From: an uncultured Actinomycetes bacterium
Lineage (GTDB): Bacteria > Actinomycetota > Actinomycetes > Nanopelagicales > Nanopelagicaceae
DNA length: 64,000 nucleotides
Direction: 5' to 3'
Assembly: GCA_903822425.1 (NCBI GenBank)
Contig: CAIJOY010000029.1
Coordinates: 20,544-84,543, forward strand
The position numbers and the translations under genes were made by a program. Below are positions 6,637 to 16,440 of the stretch, piece by piece (position 1 is the stretch's first letter; each line of letters starts with the position of its first letter). The notes below the pieces were generated by a model. The model was not told the origin of the DNA and searched no databases. It saw only the letters and a list, made by a program, of their open reading frames with translations.

Positions 6637-8835
6637 TTGTTATTAGTAATAACGCTCATTGCAATGTATCGGAAATCTGGTTTAGCTGTAGTTATTGTTT
6701 CGGCAGTTTTATTAGGCTCTGGTGCGATGTCACTTCGCCAGAGCGCTATCGATCACTCTCGCATTCAAGGCTACATGGGTTCATCTGCACTCATACGGGT
6801 CCAAGTAACCACAGATCCGCATCAAAGTGATCCAAGAGTATTTGGGTCAAATCTTGCACCTGCCAGTTACTCATTCTTAGGAAGCGCACTCGCGGTCGGC
6901 CAAACAAAATTAGAGTTTCGATTGCGGGTTCCGATACGGGTTATTTCACAGGACTCAAATATGGGTTTGTTATTACCAGGTCAGATATTTATCGCGCGTG
7001 GCAATTTAGAATTGAGCAACGAAGCCCGTGGTGCAGCCCTTTTCTTAGTGCGATCTGAGGTCGTGATTACATCTACTCCCTCGCGTTGGGCACGAACTTT
7101 AGGTTCTATTCGAACGCACTTACGGGACTTGTCGCCAAAAAATGATGCCGGATCATTGATTCCTGGAATGGTTTTGGGAGATACCTCGCAACAAAGCTCA
7201 CAATTTCGAATCGCTATGAGGCGCTGCGGGCTCACGCACCTTACTGCGGTGAGTGGTGCCAATTTTGCGATCATCTCCTTATTTGTTCTTTGGTGCATGC
7301 AATGGATTATTCGCACTTTGAAATGGCGCATATTGCTCACTGCCATTGCGCTATCCGGCTTTATTGCACTTGTCAGACCATCACCTTCGGTACTTCGAGC
7401 TGCAGCAATGGCCAGTGTTGTACTTTTTGCACGCGCAGTTGGAGAACGCAGCAGTCCCTTGCCTGCCTTAGGTTTTGCAATCGCAGCCGTTGTCATTGGC
7501 GATCCTTGGCAAGCGCGTGATCCAGGTTTCGCACTCTCGGTGCTAGCAACAGCAGGACTTTTATTGCTGGCCCCAAGAATTTCCACATGGCTATCTCGCT
7601 TTCTCCCGTCTGCTATTGCTGCAGCGCTGAGTCCGCCAATGGCAGCGGTAGTGATGTGCGCACCGATACTTGTTGCCTTATCTGGCTACATCGGACCAAT
7701 GACTGTGATTGCTAACTTATTGGTTGCTCCCGTAGTGGCACCTATTACGGTTCTTGGTTTTATAGCAGCTCTTGCATCACCTATATTTCCGCCCTTGGCA
7801 ACGATCTTGCTTTTCTTTGCCGAATTTCCAGCTTGGTGGATCGCATCAGTTGCACACTGGGCCGCACGATTTCCTGTCGTTACCTTTACCACTGACCTTG
7901 TCGGCTTCATTCTTGCTCTCAGTGTTCTGATCGGCCTCATAGCTGCGTTTATGACTAGTAAGAAATTACTGATTTGTTCGATCGCATTACTTCTATTGCT
8001 TACTTGGTTTGGAAGATGGCCCGGCGGTGACTGGCAAATCGCAAATTGTGATGTTGGACAAGGAGATTCACTCGCAATCAACTTGGGTCACCATCGAGCC
8101 ATTCTTATCGATTCGGGACCAGATCCCGTTCTTGTTGACCGATGCCTGAGTCAATTAGGAGTCAGGGAAGTTTCACTTCTGGTGCTGACACATTTTCATG
8201 CAGATCACGTTGAAGGTCTCAGCGGGGTCCTTAATCATAGAAAGATTAGGCAAGTATGGATTTCCAATAACTCAGATCCTCAGCTCGAGAGCGATCGTGT
8301 TAAGCAGTTGCTCGGTCCAGTTGCAACCAATGTTGTTGTCCGTGGAATGCAGACACAGGTCAATAGCGCCAGAGGTCTCATCCAGTTGAGAGTGTTATGG
8401 CCCAATGCATCTCTAGGAAGTTTTGATGTACTGCCTGGAGATGGTTCTGCCATTAATAACTCGAGCATTGCACTTTTGATCACTGCGCCGGATTTCACCC
8501 TCTTTGCAGCGGGGGATGTGGAACCAGCAGTCCAAAGTGAAATTCGCGATGCAATAGGGAAAGTTGATATCTATAAAGTTTCACATCATGGTTCCCTCTA
8601 TCAAGATGAGGGGATGCTCGAGCGCCTTTCACCGGCGGTATCCATCATTAGCGTTGGCGCGGGCAATACCTACGGCCATCCTGCTCCACAAACGTTGGCG
8701 CTGCTGGCTAGACTTCCGAGTGCGATCTATAGAACTGATATCAGTGGAGCGATAGCGATTACCGCACGAGCCCACCACTTAAAAGTTCGTGTGAGCAATT
8801 CAGGTGCATGGTGGCAGAAAGTGAGGCTGGGATGA
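6637..8835 (+). CDS. comEC: ComEC/Rec2 family DNA uptake channel
   Basis: Polytopic membrane protein that carries single-stranded DNA into the cytoplasm. Seen: at least 732 residues; a competence domain with many membrane helices (GLTHLTAVSGANFAIISLF is the family signature, near residues 197-215); and a C-terminal metallo-beta-lactamase-like domain with TCFHADH-type motif LVLTHFHADHVEG and VSHHGS. The first canonical start is TTG 6637, but the frame is open back to 6517 and encodes a typical hydrophobic N-terminus from about 6550, directly after the comEA stop. The true start is therefore probably upstream at a non-canonical codon. Overlaps holA by 4 bases (ATGA). Confidence 0.9.
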   Translation: MLLVITLIAMYRKSGLAVVIVSAVLLGSGAMSLRQSAIDHSRIQGYMGSSALIRVQVTTDPHQSDPRVFGSNLAPASYSFLGSALAVGQTKLEFRLRVPIRVISQDSNMGLLLPGQIFIARGNLELSNEARGAALFLVRSEVVITSTPSRWARTLGSIRTHLRDLSPKNDAGSLIPGMVLGDTSQQSSQFRIAMRRCGLTHLTAVSGANFAIISLFVLWCMQWIIRTLKWRILLTAIALSGFIALVRPSPSVLRAAAMASVVLFARAVGERSSPLPALGFAIAAVVIGDPWQARDPGFALSVLATAGLLLLAPRISTWLSRFLPSAIAAALSPPMAAVVMCAPILVALSGYIGPMTVIANLLVAPVVAPITVLGFIAALASPIFPPLATILLFFAEFPAWWIASVAHWAARFPVVTFTTDLVGFILALSVLIGLIAAFMTSKKLLICSIALLLLLTWFGRWPGGDWQIANCDVGQGDSLAINLGHHRAILIDSGPDPVLVDRCLSQLGVREVSLLVLTHFHADHVEGLSGVLNHRKIRQVWISNNSDPQLESDRVKQLLGPVATNVVVRGMQTQVNSARGLIQLRVLWPNASLGSFDVLPGDGSAINNSSIALLITAPDFTLFAAGDVEPAVQSEIRDAIGKVDIYKVSHHGSLYQDEGMLERLSPAVSIISVGAGNTYGHPAPQTLALLARLPSAIYRTDISGAIAITARAHHLKVRVSNSGAWWQKVRLG

Positions 8836-9770
8836 GTATCTATCTCTTGCTCGGGCCTGAAAGTGCCATTGCAGATCGCGCGTTAGCTAAATTGTTGGCA
8901 CATCTCAAAGAAGAGAACACGGAAATTACAACAATATTTGCAGCCGATGCAATCATCGGTGATATTTCTGATGCGCTAGCACCGTCACTTTTTTCAGAAA
9001 AGCGGGCTCTAGTTATTCGCGATCTTCAAGATTTATTAATGGAAGTCCAAGATGAAGTTTCACGCTATTTAGATAATATGGATCCAACGATAACCGTCAT
9101 CTTTGTGCACAAAGGCGGCATTAAAGGCAAGGCGCTGCTGGATCGCATTAAAAAGGCCAAACCAGAAATTTTGGCATGCGAGACGTTGAAGAAGGAATCA
9201 GAGAAGCAAGAATTCGCCAAGAATATATTTCTTGATCTTGGCCGCAAAGCAACTCCAGGAGCTATAGCAGCGTTGGTTAATGCTGTGGGAAGTGAGCTTC
9301 GTGAATTAGTTGCAGCGTGTACACAAATTGCGTCAGATACCAAAGGCGTAATTGATGAGGAAATGATCGATACTTTCCATCAAGGAAGAATTGAAACAAC
9401 CGGTTTTGATGTTGCCGATGCGACGTTAGATGGCAACATCTCTCAAGCTCTCATGGCATTGCGTTCGGCTATCGCAACAGGTACCGACCCTGTAATGGTC
9501 ACTAGCGCAATCGCATCTGGACTTCGCGCCCTTGCCAAAGTTTCCGGGGCAAATCGTGGAACAAAGTCATTTGAATTAGCAGGCTCACTCGGGATGGCTC
9601 CGTGGCAGATTGATAAAGCACGACGCCAATTATCTGGATGGAGCCCGCGAGGTATCTCTGTTGCCGTGGCAGCAATTGCTCAAGCAGATGCTGCTGTTAA
9701 AGGCGCTGCGGTTGATCCGATCTATGCTCTTGAGCGGGCAGTAATGGATATTGCCCGAGCGCGCTCATAA
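8832..9770 (+). CDS. holA: DNA polymerase III subunit delta
   Basis: Clamp-loader subunit that opens the sliding clamp. 312 residues. The N-terminal MSIYLLLGPESAIADRAL resembles the P-loop-like start of delta without a functional Walker A, and the C-terminal alpha-helical collar domain fits the family. ATG 8832 is chosen because it overlaps the comEC stop (ATGA); an upstream in-frame GTG at 8808 would sit deeper in comEC. The comEA-comEC-holA-rpsT order is common in actinobacteria. Confidence 0.88.
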   Translation: MSIYLLLGPESAIADRALAKLLAHLKEENTEITTIFAADAIIGDISDALAPSLFSEKRALVIRDLQDLLMEVQDEVSRYLDNMDPTITVIFVHKGGIKGKALLDRIKKAKPEILACETLKKESEKQEFAKNIFLDLGRKATPGAIAALVNAVGSELRELVAACTQIASDTKGVIDEEMIDTFHQGRIETTGFDVADATLDGNISQALMALRSAIATGTDPVMVTSAIASGLRALAKVSGANRGTKSFELAGSLGMAPWQIDKARRQLSGWSPRGISVAVAAIAQADAAVKGAAVDPIYALERAVMDIARARS

Positions 9771-9812
9771 TTCGCGGCTGATCTATCCCTCTGTGATCCA
9801 AATCTGACCAAT

Positions 9813-9842
9813 TTGAGCCTCAACGCACCTGACTGGTAGCCT
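9813..9842 (+). promoter_or_regulatory. Candidate rpsT promoter
   Basis: TTGAGC (9813-9818) and TAGCCT (9837-9842) with an 18-base spacer precede rpsT by about 58 bases. A small imperfect stem, CTTAG-GTCG with CGAC-TAAG, lies in the leader at about 9850-9870. Confidence 0.4.
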
Positions 9843-9900
9843 TCACCCCCTTAGGTCGGCTTCGACTAAGAATCAACGAAATAAGACAGGACAAGCGCAC

Positions 9901-10170
9901 GTGGCAAATATCAAGTCTCAAATCAAGCGGGTTAAGACCAATGAGAAGGCACGCCTTCGCAACAAGTCCGTCAGCTCATCAATTAAGACAGCTGTACGTC
10001 GATTCCGCGATGCGGTTACCGCAGGAGATGCCAAGACAATTACCACTGAACTTCGCACTGCTTCACAGGCACTTGATGTTGCTGTGGCAAAAGGTGTCCT
10101 TCATAAGAATGCAGCAGCCAACAAGAAATCTTCCATGGCTAAATCGGCTAACAAAGCCGGCGTTCGTTAA
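9901..10170 (+). CDS. rpsT: 30S ribosomal protein S20
   Basis: 89 residues, basic and helical, beginning [20 protein letters not shown] as in S20 throughout bacteria; binds the 5' domain of 16S rRNA. It starts at GTG 9901 with AGGAC upstream. Followed by lepA, the standard neighbour. Confidence 0.97.
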   Translation: MANIKSQIKRVKTNEKARLRNKSVSSSIKTAVRRFRDAVTAGDAKTITTELRTASQALDVAVAKGVLHKNAAANKKSSMAKSANKAGVR

Positions 10171-10202
10171 TTTTCTCTTCACACTAAAGCGAGGCTAGGT
10201 TC

Positions 10203-12074
10203 ATGCCTGCAATCTCGATAGAGAAGGCGCCTCAACCAGCATCTACAGATCCTTCACAGATCCGTAATTTTGCCATCATCGCTCATATTGATCACGGTAA
10301 ATCCACACTTGCCGATCGCATGCTTGGAATCACTGAAGTTGTTGACCCACGTCATATGCGCGCGCAATATCTGGATCGTATGGATATCGAACGCGAACGA
10401 GGCATCACGATCAAATCTCAAGCAGTGCGTCTTCCTTGGAGATCTGGGATTGATGGCAAGGAATACATCCTTAATATGATCGATACGCCCGGACATGTGG
10501 ACTTTACGTATGAGGTTTCGCGCTCGCTGGCTGCAAGTGAAGGTGCAATTTTATTGGTGGATTGCGCACAAGGCATTGAAGCCCAAACTTTAGCCAACCT
10601 CTATTTAGCGATGGAAAACAATCTCAAAATCATTCCGGTTCTCAACAAGATTGATTTACCAGCTGCCCAACCAGATAAATTTGCTGCAGAACTTGCCAAG
10701 CTCATCGGGTGTCAGCCAGAGGATTGTTTACGCGTTTCTGGCAAAACAGGCGATGGCGTTGCAGATCTGCTTGACCAAATCATTGAGCAGATCCCAGCGC
10801 CACAAGGTGATGCAAATGCACCAGCGCGCGCACTCATCTTTGACTCGGTCTATGACGTGTACCGCGGCGTAGTTACCTACGTTCGCGTGATGGATGGCCA
10901 CTTATCAGCTAGAGACCAAATTCAAATGTTTTCAACGGGTGTTCGCCATGAAATGTTAGAAGTTGGCGTTATTTCTCCAGAACCTATTTCCAGCAAAGGA
11001 TTAGGTGTTGGTGAAGTGGGATATTTGATCACAGGAGTAAAAGACGTACGTCAATCTCGCGTTGGCGACACAGTTACCAACTACAACAACCCCACCAAAG
11101 TGGCACTTGCTGGGTATAAAGATCCTAAGCCGATGGTTTTTTCCGGCCTTTATCCGCTAGAGGGTTCTGACTATCCGTTGTTGCGCGAGGCACTCGATAA
11201 ATTGCAACTCAATGATGCGGCTTTGGTCTATGAACCAGAGTCCTCCGCTGCTCTCGGTTTTGGATTCCGATGTGGTTTTCTTGGCCTGTTGCACATGGAG
11301 ATTGTGCGTGAAAGATTAGAACGCGAATCAAACTTGAGTTTGATTTCTACAGCCCCAAACGTTGTTTATAACGTGAAGCTGGATGATGGCAAATCCATCA
11401 TTGTGACAAACCCCAGCGAATTTCCAGATGGCAAGATTATGAGTGTAGAAGAGCCGATTGTGCGATCCACGATTCTGGCCCCGAGTGAATTTATTGGCGC
11501 CATTATGGAGTTGTGCCAACAGCGCCGTGGATTGCTTTTGGGGATGGATTATTTATCTGAAGATCGTGTTGAGATTCGATACACCCTTCCTCTTGCAGAA
11601 ATCGTTTTTGATTTCTTTGATAAGTTGAAATCCAGCACACGTGGATATGCCTCTTTAGACTACGAAGCAATCGGGGATGCTGAAGGAGATCTAGTCAAGG
11701 TAGATATCTTGTTACAAGGTGAAGCAGTAGACGCATTTAGCGCAATCGTTCACCGCGATAAAGCTTATGCATATGGATTGATGATGACTGGAAAATTACG
11801 CGAACTCATCCCTCGTCAGCAATTTGAAGTACCTATTCAGGCTGCAATCGGTGCTCGAATTATCGCACGCGAAAATATCCGAGCCATTCGCAAAGATGTG
11901 CTTGCTAAGTGTTATGGCGGAGACATATCCCGAAAGCGCAAACTGTTAGAAAAGCAGAAAGAGGGCAAGAAGCGTATGAAGATGGTGGGTCGTGTTGAAG
12001 TCCCACAAGAAGCATTTATCGCAGCTTTAGCCACAGATGCTGATATTGAAAAGGCGAAAGCCGCTCGAAAGTAA
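10203..12074 (+). CDS. lepA: Elongation factor 4 (back-translocase LepA)
   Basis: Ribosome-bound GTPase. 623 residues, close to the usual 600. G motifs: [13 protein letters not shown] (G1), RGITIKSQ (G2), DTPGHVDF (G3) and NKIDLP (G4). The C-terminal EF4 domain contains [20 protein letters not shown]. The start at ATG 10203 follows a GCGAGG box. Probably cotranscribed with rpsT and hemW, which begins 3 bases after its stop. Confidence 0.97.
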   Translation: MPAISIEKAPQPASTDPSQIRNFAIIAHIDHGKSTLADRMLGITEVVDPRHMRAQYLDRMDIERERGITIKSQAVRLPWRSGIDGKEYILNMIDTPGHVDFTYEVSRSLAASEGAILLVDCAQGIEAQTLANLYLAMENNLKIIPVLNKIDLPAAQPDKFAAELAKLIGCQPEDCLRVSGKTGDGVADLLDQIIEQIPAPQGDANAPARALIFDSVYDVYRGVVTYVRVMDGHLSARDQIQMFSTGVRHEMLEVGVISPEPISSKGLGVGEVGYLITGVKDVRQSRVGDTVTNYNNPTKVALAGYKDPKPMVFSGLYPLEGSDYPLLREALDKLQLNDAALVYEPESSAALGFGFRCGFLGLLHMEIVRERLERESNLSLISTAPNVVYNVKLDDGKSIIVTNPSEFPDGKIMSVEEPIVRSTILAPSEFIGAIMELCQQRRGLLLGMDYLSEDRVEIRYTLPLAEIVFDFFDKLKSSTRGYASLDYEAIGDAEGDLVKVDILLQGEAVDAFSAIVHRDKAYAYGLMMTGKLRELIPRQQFEVPIQAAIGARIIARENIRAIRKDVLAKCYGGDISRKRKLLEKQKEGKKRMKMVGRVEVPQEAFIAALATDADIEKAKAARK

Positions 12075-12076
12075 AC

Positions 12077-13219
12077 ATGAAGGAAACGTCCTTTTATGTT
12101 CACATTCCGTATTGCGTGAAGCGATGTGGTTATTGTGATTTCAATACATATACCCCTACCGAACTTCGAGATGGTGGGACTTTAGAAACAGTGTCGGGTG
12201 ATTACATCGATGCAGTTTTACGCGAATTAGAAATCGCTCACACCCAAAGCTCAGGTTCTGTTCCAACAATCTTCTTTGGCGGAGGCACGCCAAGTTTGCT
12301 TAAAGCAAAGGATTTAGGACGAGTTATTAGCACCATCAAAGAAAAGTGGAATGTTGCTCCAGATTGCGAAATAACGCTAGAGGCTAATCCTGATTCGGTT
12401 GATGTGGCTAAGCTGCAAGAATTTAAAGCAGCAGGTTTTAATCGCATCTCCTTTGGAATGCAGTCTGCAGTGCCACATGTATTGGCAACTCTTGATCGAA
12501 CACATAACCCAGATAACGTCGAGCGAGCTGTGAGGGCAGCAAGGACTGCAGGATATGAGAGTGTGAGCGTTGATCTAATTTATGGAACCCCTGGGGAAAG
12601 CTTGGATGATTGGCGTACCTCAGTAAGCGCTGCGCTTTCCCTTGGCGTTGATCACATCAGCGCATACGCACTCATTGTCGAAACCGGCACTAAGTTAGCG
12701 GCGCAGATTAAACGTGGTGACTTGACGATGCCAGATGATGATCTGATGGCTGATATGTATTTGCTTGTAGATGAAATGGCGCAGAATGCTGGGATGTCTT
12801 GGTATGAGCTAAGCAATTGGTCAAAACCTGGACATGAGTCTCGACACAACATTGCTTACTGGCGAAATGCTAATTGGTGGGGCTTGGGACCTGGTGCGCA
12901 TTCACACCTTGATGGCGTTCGTTGGTGGAACGTAAAACATCCCACGGCGTATAAGAGCGCTCTTTTTGCAGGAAATAGTATTGAACAAGAGCGCGAAGTT
13001 CTGACAGAACAACAACTTAAAGATGAAGCGATAATGTTAGCAATTCGTATGCGTGATGGAATCTCTCTGAACAAACTTAATAAAGATCAAGTTTCACGCA
13101 TTTCTGGTTACTGCCAGAGTGGACATCTTGATCAAGCCCAATGGTCCAACGGGACCTTGCAACTAACCGCACAAGGTCGCCTGATCGCCGATCGAATCGT
13201 GCGCGAATTAGTTGTGTAG
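12077..13219 (+). CDS. hemW: Radical SAM heme chaperone HemW
   Basis: 380 residues. The radical-SAM cluster motif CVKRCGYC (CxxxCxxC) is in YVHIPYCVKRCGYCDFNTY near residue 8-26, and the HemW-type FFGGGTPSLL follows. The family was long misannotated as coproporphyrinogen III oxidase; it delivers heme to membrane enzymes. Lies between lepA and hrcA, the conserved order. Confidence 0.93.
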   Translation: MKETSFYVHIPYCVKRCGYCDFNTYTPTELRDGGTLETVSGDYIDAVLRELEIAHTQSSGSVPTIFFGGGTPSLLKAKDLGRVISTIKEKWNVAPDCEITLEANPDSVDVAKLQEFKAAGFNRISFGMQSAVPHVLATLDRTHNPDNVERAVRAARTAGYESVSVDLIYGTPGESLDDWRTSVSAALSLGVDHISAYALIVETGTKLAAQIKRGDLTMPDDDLMADMYLLVDEMAQNAGMSWYELSNWSKPGHESRHNIAYWRNANWWGLGPGAHSHLDGVRWWNVKHPTAYKSALFAGNSIEQEREVLTEQQLKDEAIMLAIRMRDGISLNKLNKDQVSRISGYCQSGHLDQAQWSNGTLQLTAQGRLIADRIVRELVV

Positions 13220-13233
13220 TAACGTGTAGCCCT
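13220..13233 (+). promoter_or_regulatory. hrcA -10 box
   Basis: TAACGT (13220-13225) lies 8 bases before the hrcA ATG, so the hrcA message could be almost leaderless. I see no CIRCE inverted repeat (TTAGCACTC-N9-GAGTGCTAA) here. Confidence 0.35.
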
Positions 13234-14247
13234 ATGTCCTCCCGTCGCCTAGAAATCCTTCGCGCTATCGTCGATGAATATGTCACGACGCAAGAGCCCG
13301 TGGGGTCGAAATCAATTGCCGATCGCCATGGCCTGGGAATTTCACCTGCCACGATTCGCAATGAAATGGCAGTCCTGGAGGAAGAAGGACTTATCACCCA
13401 CCCGCACACAAGTGCTGGGCGTATTCCGACAGATTTAGGGTACCGAGTTTTCGTCGACAAACTCGCCACTGTAAAACCACTTTCTAGCGCTGAACGTCGA
13501 GCAATTGAAACTTTCCTTGAAGGCGCTCTTGATTTAGATGATGTCGTAATGCGCACCGTTCGCTTATTGGCTGATGTCACTAAGCAAGTAGCCGTCGTGC
13601 AGTATCCATCGATAGTGAAATCTCGCGTACGACATATCGAGCTTGTCTCTCTGACACCATCTAGATTGATGCTCATCCTGATTACCGATGCTGGTCGGGT
13701 AGAACAACGTATTTTGGAATTCTCACATGATATACCTGAAAATTTCTTAGCCAATCTGCGTACTCAAATAAATCAAACTACTGTGGGGCAGCGATTACCC
13801 GATGTTGCAGCAAAATTAAGTGTTCTTCTTGCTGGTATTACAACAGGGGACCGACGAGATGTTGGTGTAATTATTACAACCCTTGCAGAGATGTCCATGG
13901 AAAAGCCAGAGGAGAAAGTTGTTCTGGCCGGAACTGCAAACTTGGCACGATTCCGAGAAGATTTTACCGCGCAGATCCATCCAATTCTTGAAGCTTTGGA
14001 GGAGCAAGTAGTTTTGTTGCGCCTGCTGGGAGATGTTGGCGAAACTGTGCAAGTACGTATCGGTCACGAACAAAGTGAAGAAAATCTGCGGCAAACAAGT
14101 TTGGTTACCGTTGGCTATGGCAGCGAATCCAATCCATTGGGCGCACTAGGAATCATTGGACCTACACGAATGGACTATGCAGGTTCGATTGCTGCCGTCT
14201 CAGCTGTTGCTAGGTATGTAGGCAGATATATGAATGAGGGCGTGTAG
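13234..14247 (+). CDS. hrcA: Heat-inducible transcription repressor HrcA
   Basis: Repressor of class I heat-shock genes via CIRCE operators. 337 residues. An N-terminal winged helix carries VGSKSIADRHGLGISPATIR, followed by TSAGRIPTDLGYRVFVD, both signatures of HrcA. ATG 13234 is preferred over the longer frame from 13141, which lies inside hemW. Followed by dnaJ with a one-base overlap (TAGTG). Confidence 0.95.
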   Translation: MSSRRLEILRAIVDEYVTTQEPVGSKSIADRHGLGISPATIRNEMAVLEEEGLITHPHTSAGRIPTDLGYRVFVDKLATVKPLSSAERRAIETFLEGALDLDDVVMRTVRLLADVTKQVAVVQYPSIVKSRVRHIELVSLTPSRLMLILITDAGRVEQRILEFSHDIPENFLANLRTQINQTTVGQRLPDVAAKLSVLLAGITTGDRRDVGVIITTLAEMSMEKPEEKVVLAGTANLARFREDFTAQIHPILEALEEQVVLLRLLGDVGETVQVRIGHEQSEENLRQTSLVTVGYGSESNPLGALGIIGPTRMDYAGSIAAVSAVARYVGRYMNEGV

Positions 14248-15347
14248 TGGCTGATCACTATTCAATCTTGGGCGTCGAACGTGATGTAGACCAAGATGAG
14301 ATCAAGCGTGCATATCGCAAACTTGCTCGAGAACTGCACCCGGATGTCAATCCAGATCCGAAGGTTCAAGACCGCTTTAAGGAAATAACCGCTGCCTATG
14401 AAGTTTTGAGTGACCCACAAAAGCGCCAGAACTACGACATGGGTGGAAGCGGCAATTTCTCGCAAGGTGGCTTTGGTTTTGGCGACATTATGGATGCATT
14501 CTTTGGCGGCGGAGGAGGCAATCGCGGTCCGCGTCCACGTATGCGCGCTGGACAAGATGCACTCATTCGCATTGAAGTAGATCTCAATGAAGCATGTTTT
14601 GGTACTGAGCGCGAGATCAGTGTTGAAAGTGCGGTTCGTTGCACTAAGTGCGATGGATCTGGTTGTGCTAATTCTTCGAAACCAAAAATGTGCGAAATCT
14701 GTAAAGGGCGTGGTGAAACCCAACAAGTAACCCGCTCATTCCTGGGTCAAGTAATGACTAGTCGCCCATGTGCTAATTGCCAAGGATTTGGAAGTGTTAT
14801 TGCCGATCCTTGCCGTGAGTGTGCTGGCGATGGTCGCGTGCGATCGCGGCAAACAATTTCTGTAAAGATTCCTGCTGGAGTTGAAACGGGAAATCGAATT
14901 CAACTTTCGGGTCGTGGCGAAGTTGGTCCAGGTGGCGGGCCTGCGGGAGATCTCTATGTAGAGATAGTGCAAAGTCCACACGAGTTCTTAGTACGTGACG
15001 GAGACACCTTACATTTAGCTTTAGGAATAACCATGGCAGCAGCTGCACTTGGAACGACAATTACAGTGGATACTCTGGATGGACCAGTACCAGTGATTGT
15101 AAAAGCCGGAGTTCAAAGTGGGGCGACGATTCCTATTAAACAAAAGGGCGTAACCCACCTTCGAGGAGGTGGGCGCGGAGACTTGATCGTGCATATAGAG
15201 GTACATACGCCCACAAAACTCAACCGAGAGCAGGAAACTCTTTTGAAGAAGTTTGCACAATTGCGCAATGAAAAAGATGGCGAATCGGTAGTTGAGAGAC
15301 ACGATGGCGGTTTCTTCAATAAATTTCGCGATGCTTTTGGTCGCTGA
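14247..15347 (+). CDS. dnaJ: Chaperone protein DnaJ
   Basis: Hsp70 co-chaperone. 366 residues: J domain with HPD (ELHPDVNPDPKV, near residue 32), a Gly/Phe-rich linker, four zinc motifs (CTKCDGSG, CEICKGRG, CANCQGFG, CRECAGDG) and the C-terminal substrate domains. Starts at GTG 14247, overlapping the hrcA stop; the hrcA-dnaJ pairing is the usual actinobacterial dnaJ2 copy. Confidence 0.96.
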   Translation: MADHYSILGVERDVDQDEIKRAYRKLARELHPDVNPDPKVQDRFKEITAAYEVLSDPQKRQNYDMGGSGNFSQGGFGFGDIMDAFFGGGGGNRGPRPRMRAGQDALIRIEVDLNEACFGTEREISVESAVRCTKCDGSGCANSSKPKMCEICKGRGETQQVTRSFLGQVMTSRPCANCQGFGSVIADPCRECAGDGRVRSRQTISVKIPAGVETGNRIQLSGRGEVGPGGGPAGDLYVEIVQSPHEFLVRDGDTLHLALGITMAAAALGTTITVDTLDGPVPVIVKAGVQSGATIPIKQKGVTHLRGGGRGDLIVHIEVHTPTKLNREQETLLKKFAQLRNEKDGESVVERHDGGFFNKFRDAFGR

Positions 15348-16063
15348 TGCTGACACTATTTTTAGCCTCACATGTCCCAACAAAAGTTGGGGAAAAGTAT
15401 CTTTTATCTGGAGATGAAGGCCACCACGCAGCACGTGTATTACGTACCGAAATAGGTGATCAACTTCTTTTATCTGATGGCAAGGGATCATGGTCACGTG
15501 TGCGTGTCCTCAGCGTGGGCAAAAGCTCACTTGATCTTGAGGTTATGGAAAGTGGTTTTCAAGAAGCGATGGGTATTAATTTCACGGTCATCCAGGCATT
15601 ACCTAAGGGGGATCGCAGCAAGGAAGCCATTGAGCTGCTGACCGAAGCTGGTGCCGATCGCATCATTCCCTGGAACTCTGCGCGCACAATTGGAAAAGGT
15701 AGTGTAGAAAAATTGCAAGTGACTGCGCGAGAGACAAGTAAGCAAGCTCGTCGATTCTGGGTACCTGAAGTCCATGAGATCGCCACTTCGGCGCAGATTT
15801 TAGAAATAGTGCGAGAGGCAGATTTGGCCATCGCATTTCATGAAAGTGCGACCAAGAAGTTATCTGAACTTATTATCGACAAGAAAGCTATCTCTAGCGT
15901 TGTGCTGGTCATCGGACCAGAAGGCGGACTCAGTGATGAGGAAATTAACGCACTCAGTCAGGCAGGGGCCGAAGTTTGCCTCCTTGGTCGTCCAGTTTTG
16001 CGATCGGCGCATGCAGGAATTGCGGCAATTTCAGCATTGAATGTTCTCTTAGGATTATGGTAA
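15347..16063 (+). CDS. rsmE: 16S rRNA (uracil1498-N3)-methyltransferase
   Basis: 238 residues. A PUA-like N-terminal domain is followed by a SPOUT knot with the IGPEGGLSDEEI motif near residue 188 and the terminal LGRPVLRSAHAGIAAIS. ATG 15347 overlaps the dnaJ stop (TGATG). Conserved position after dnaJ. Confidence 0.93.
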   Translation: MLTLFLASHVPTKVGEKYLLSGDEGHHAARVLRTEIGDQLLLSDGKGSWSRVRVLSVGKSSLDLEVMESGFQEAMGINFTVIQALPKGDRSKEAIELLTEAGADRIIPWNSARTIGKGSVEKLQVTARETSKQARRFWVPEVHEIATSAQILEIVREADLAIAFHESATKKLSELIIDKKAISSVVLVIGPEGGLSDEEINALSQAGAEVCLLGRPVLRSAHAGIAAISALNVLLGLW

Positions 16064-16067
16064 ATCT
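16056..16067 (+). promoter_or_regulatory. Leaderless -10 box of HIT gene
   Basis: TATGGT (16056-16061) ends exactly six bases before ATG 16068, inside the rsmE 3' end. Confidence 0.35.
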
Positions 16068-16415
16068 ATGGCGCTAGATATTAATTGTCTTTTTTGTAAG
16101 ATCATCGAAGGTGAAATTCCAGCGGACATTATTTTTCGTAATGCAAATGTTGTGGCTTTTCGTGACATCACCCCGCAAGCACCCACACATGTCCTTTTAG
16201 TTCCTACAGTGCATGTAGAAAACGCAGCAGCTTTAGCAAAAATTTCTTCGGTGGTTACTGCAGCACTTTTTAGCGCGGCAGATGAGATCGCCTTGGCCGA
16301 GGGTCTAGACGGATACCGAACCGTTTTTAATACTGGTGCCTCGGTGGGGCAAAGCGTATTTCACGCCCATTTACATCTTTTAGGCGGGCGTGCCTTTACT
16401 TGGCCGCCCGGTTAA
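16068..16415 (+). CDS. HIT family nucleotide hydrolase/transferase
   Basis: 115 residues. The catalytic histidine triad is HAHLHLL near the C-terminus (family HxHxHxx), and the N-terminal CLFCKIIEGEIP is typical of HINT-like purine nucleoside phosphoramidases. Sits between rsmE and phoH as in many actinobacteria. Confidence 0.93.
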   Translation: MALDINCLFCKIIEGEIPADIIFRNANVVAFRDITPQAPTHVLLVPTVHVENAAALAKISSVVTAALFSAADEIALAEGLDGYRTVFNTGASVGQSVFHAHLHLLGGRAFTWPPG

Positions 16416-16427
16416 AGCCTCAAGACC

Positions 16428-16440
16428 TACACTAGGCCTA
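16428..16440 (+). promoter_or_regulatory. Near-leaderless -10 box of phoH
   Basis: TACACT (16428-16433) lies seven bases before ATG 16441, supporting that start over the in-frame GTG at 16390. Confidence 0.4.

Noticed and set aside
6981..7586. Minus-strand frame of 201 codons inside comEC
   Set aside because: Shadow of the comEC membrane region.
13200..13240. CIRCE operator upstream of hrcA
   Set aside because: TTAGCACTC-N9-GAGTGCTAA or a close variant is not present there.
13077..13754. Long minus-strand frame across hemW/hrcA
   Set aside because: Antisense to two well-supported genes; no recognisable protein features.
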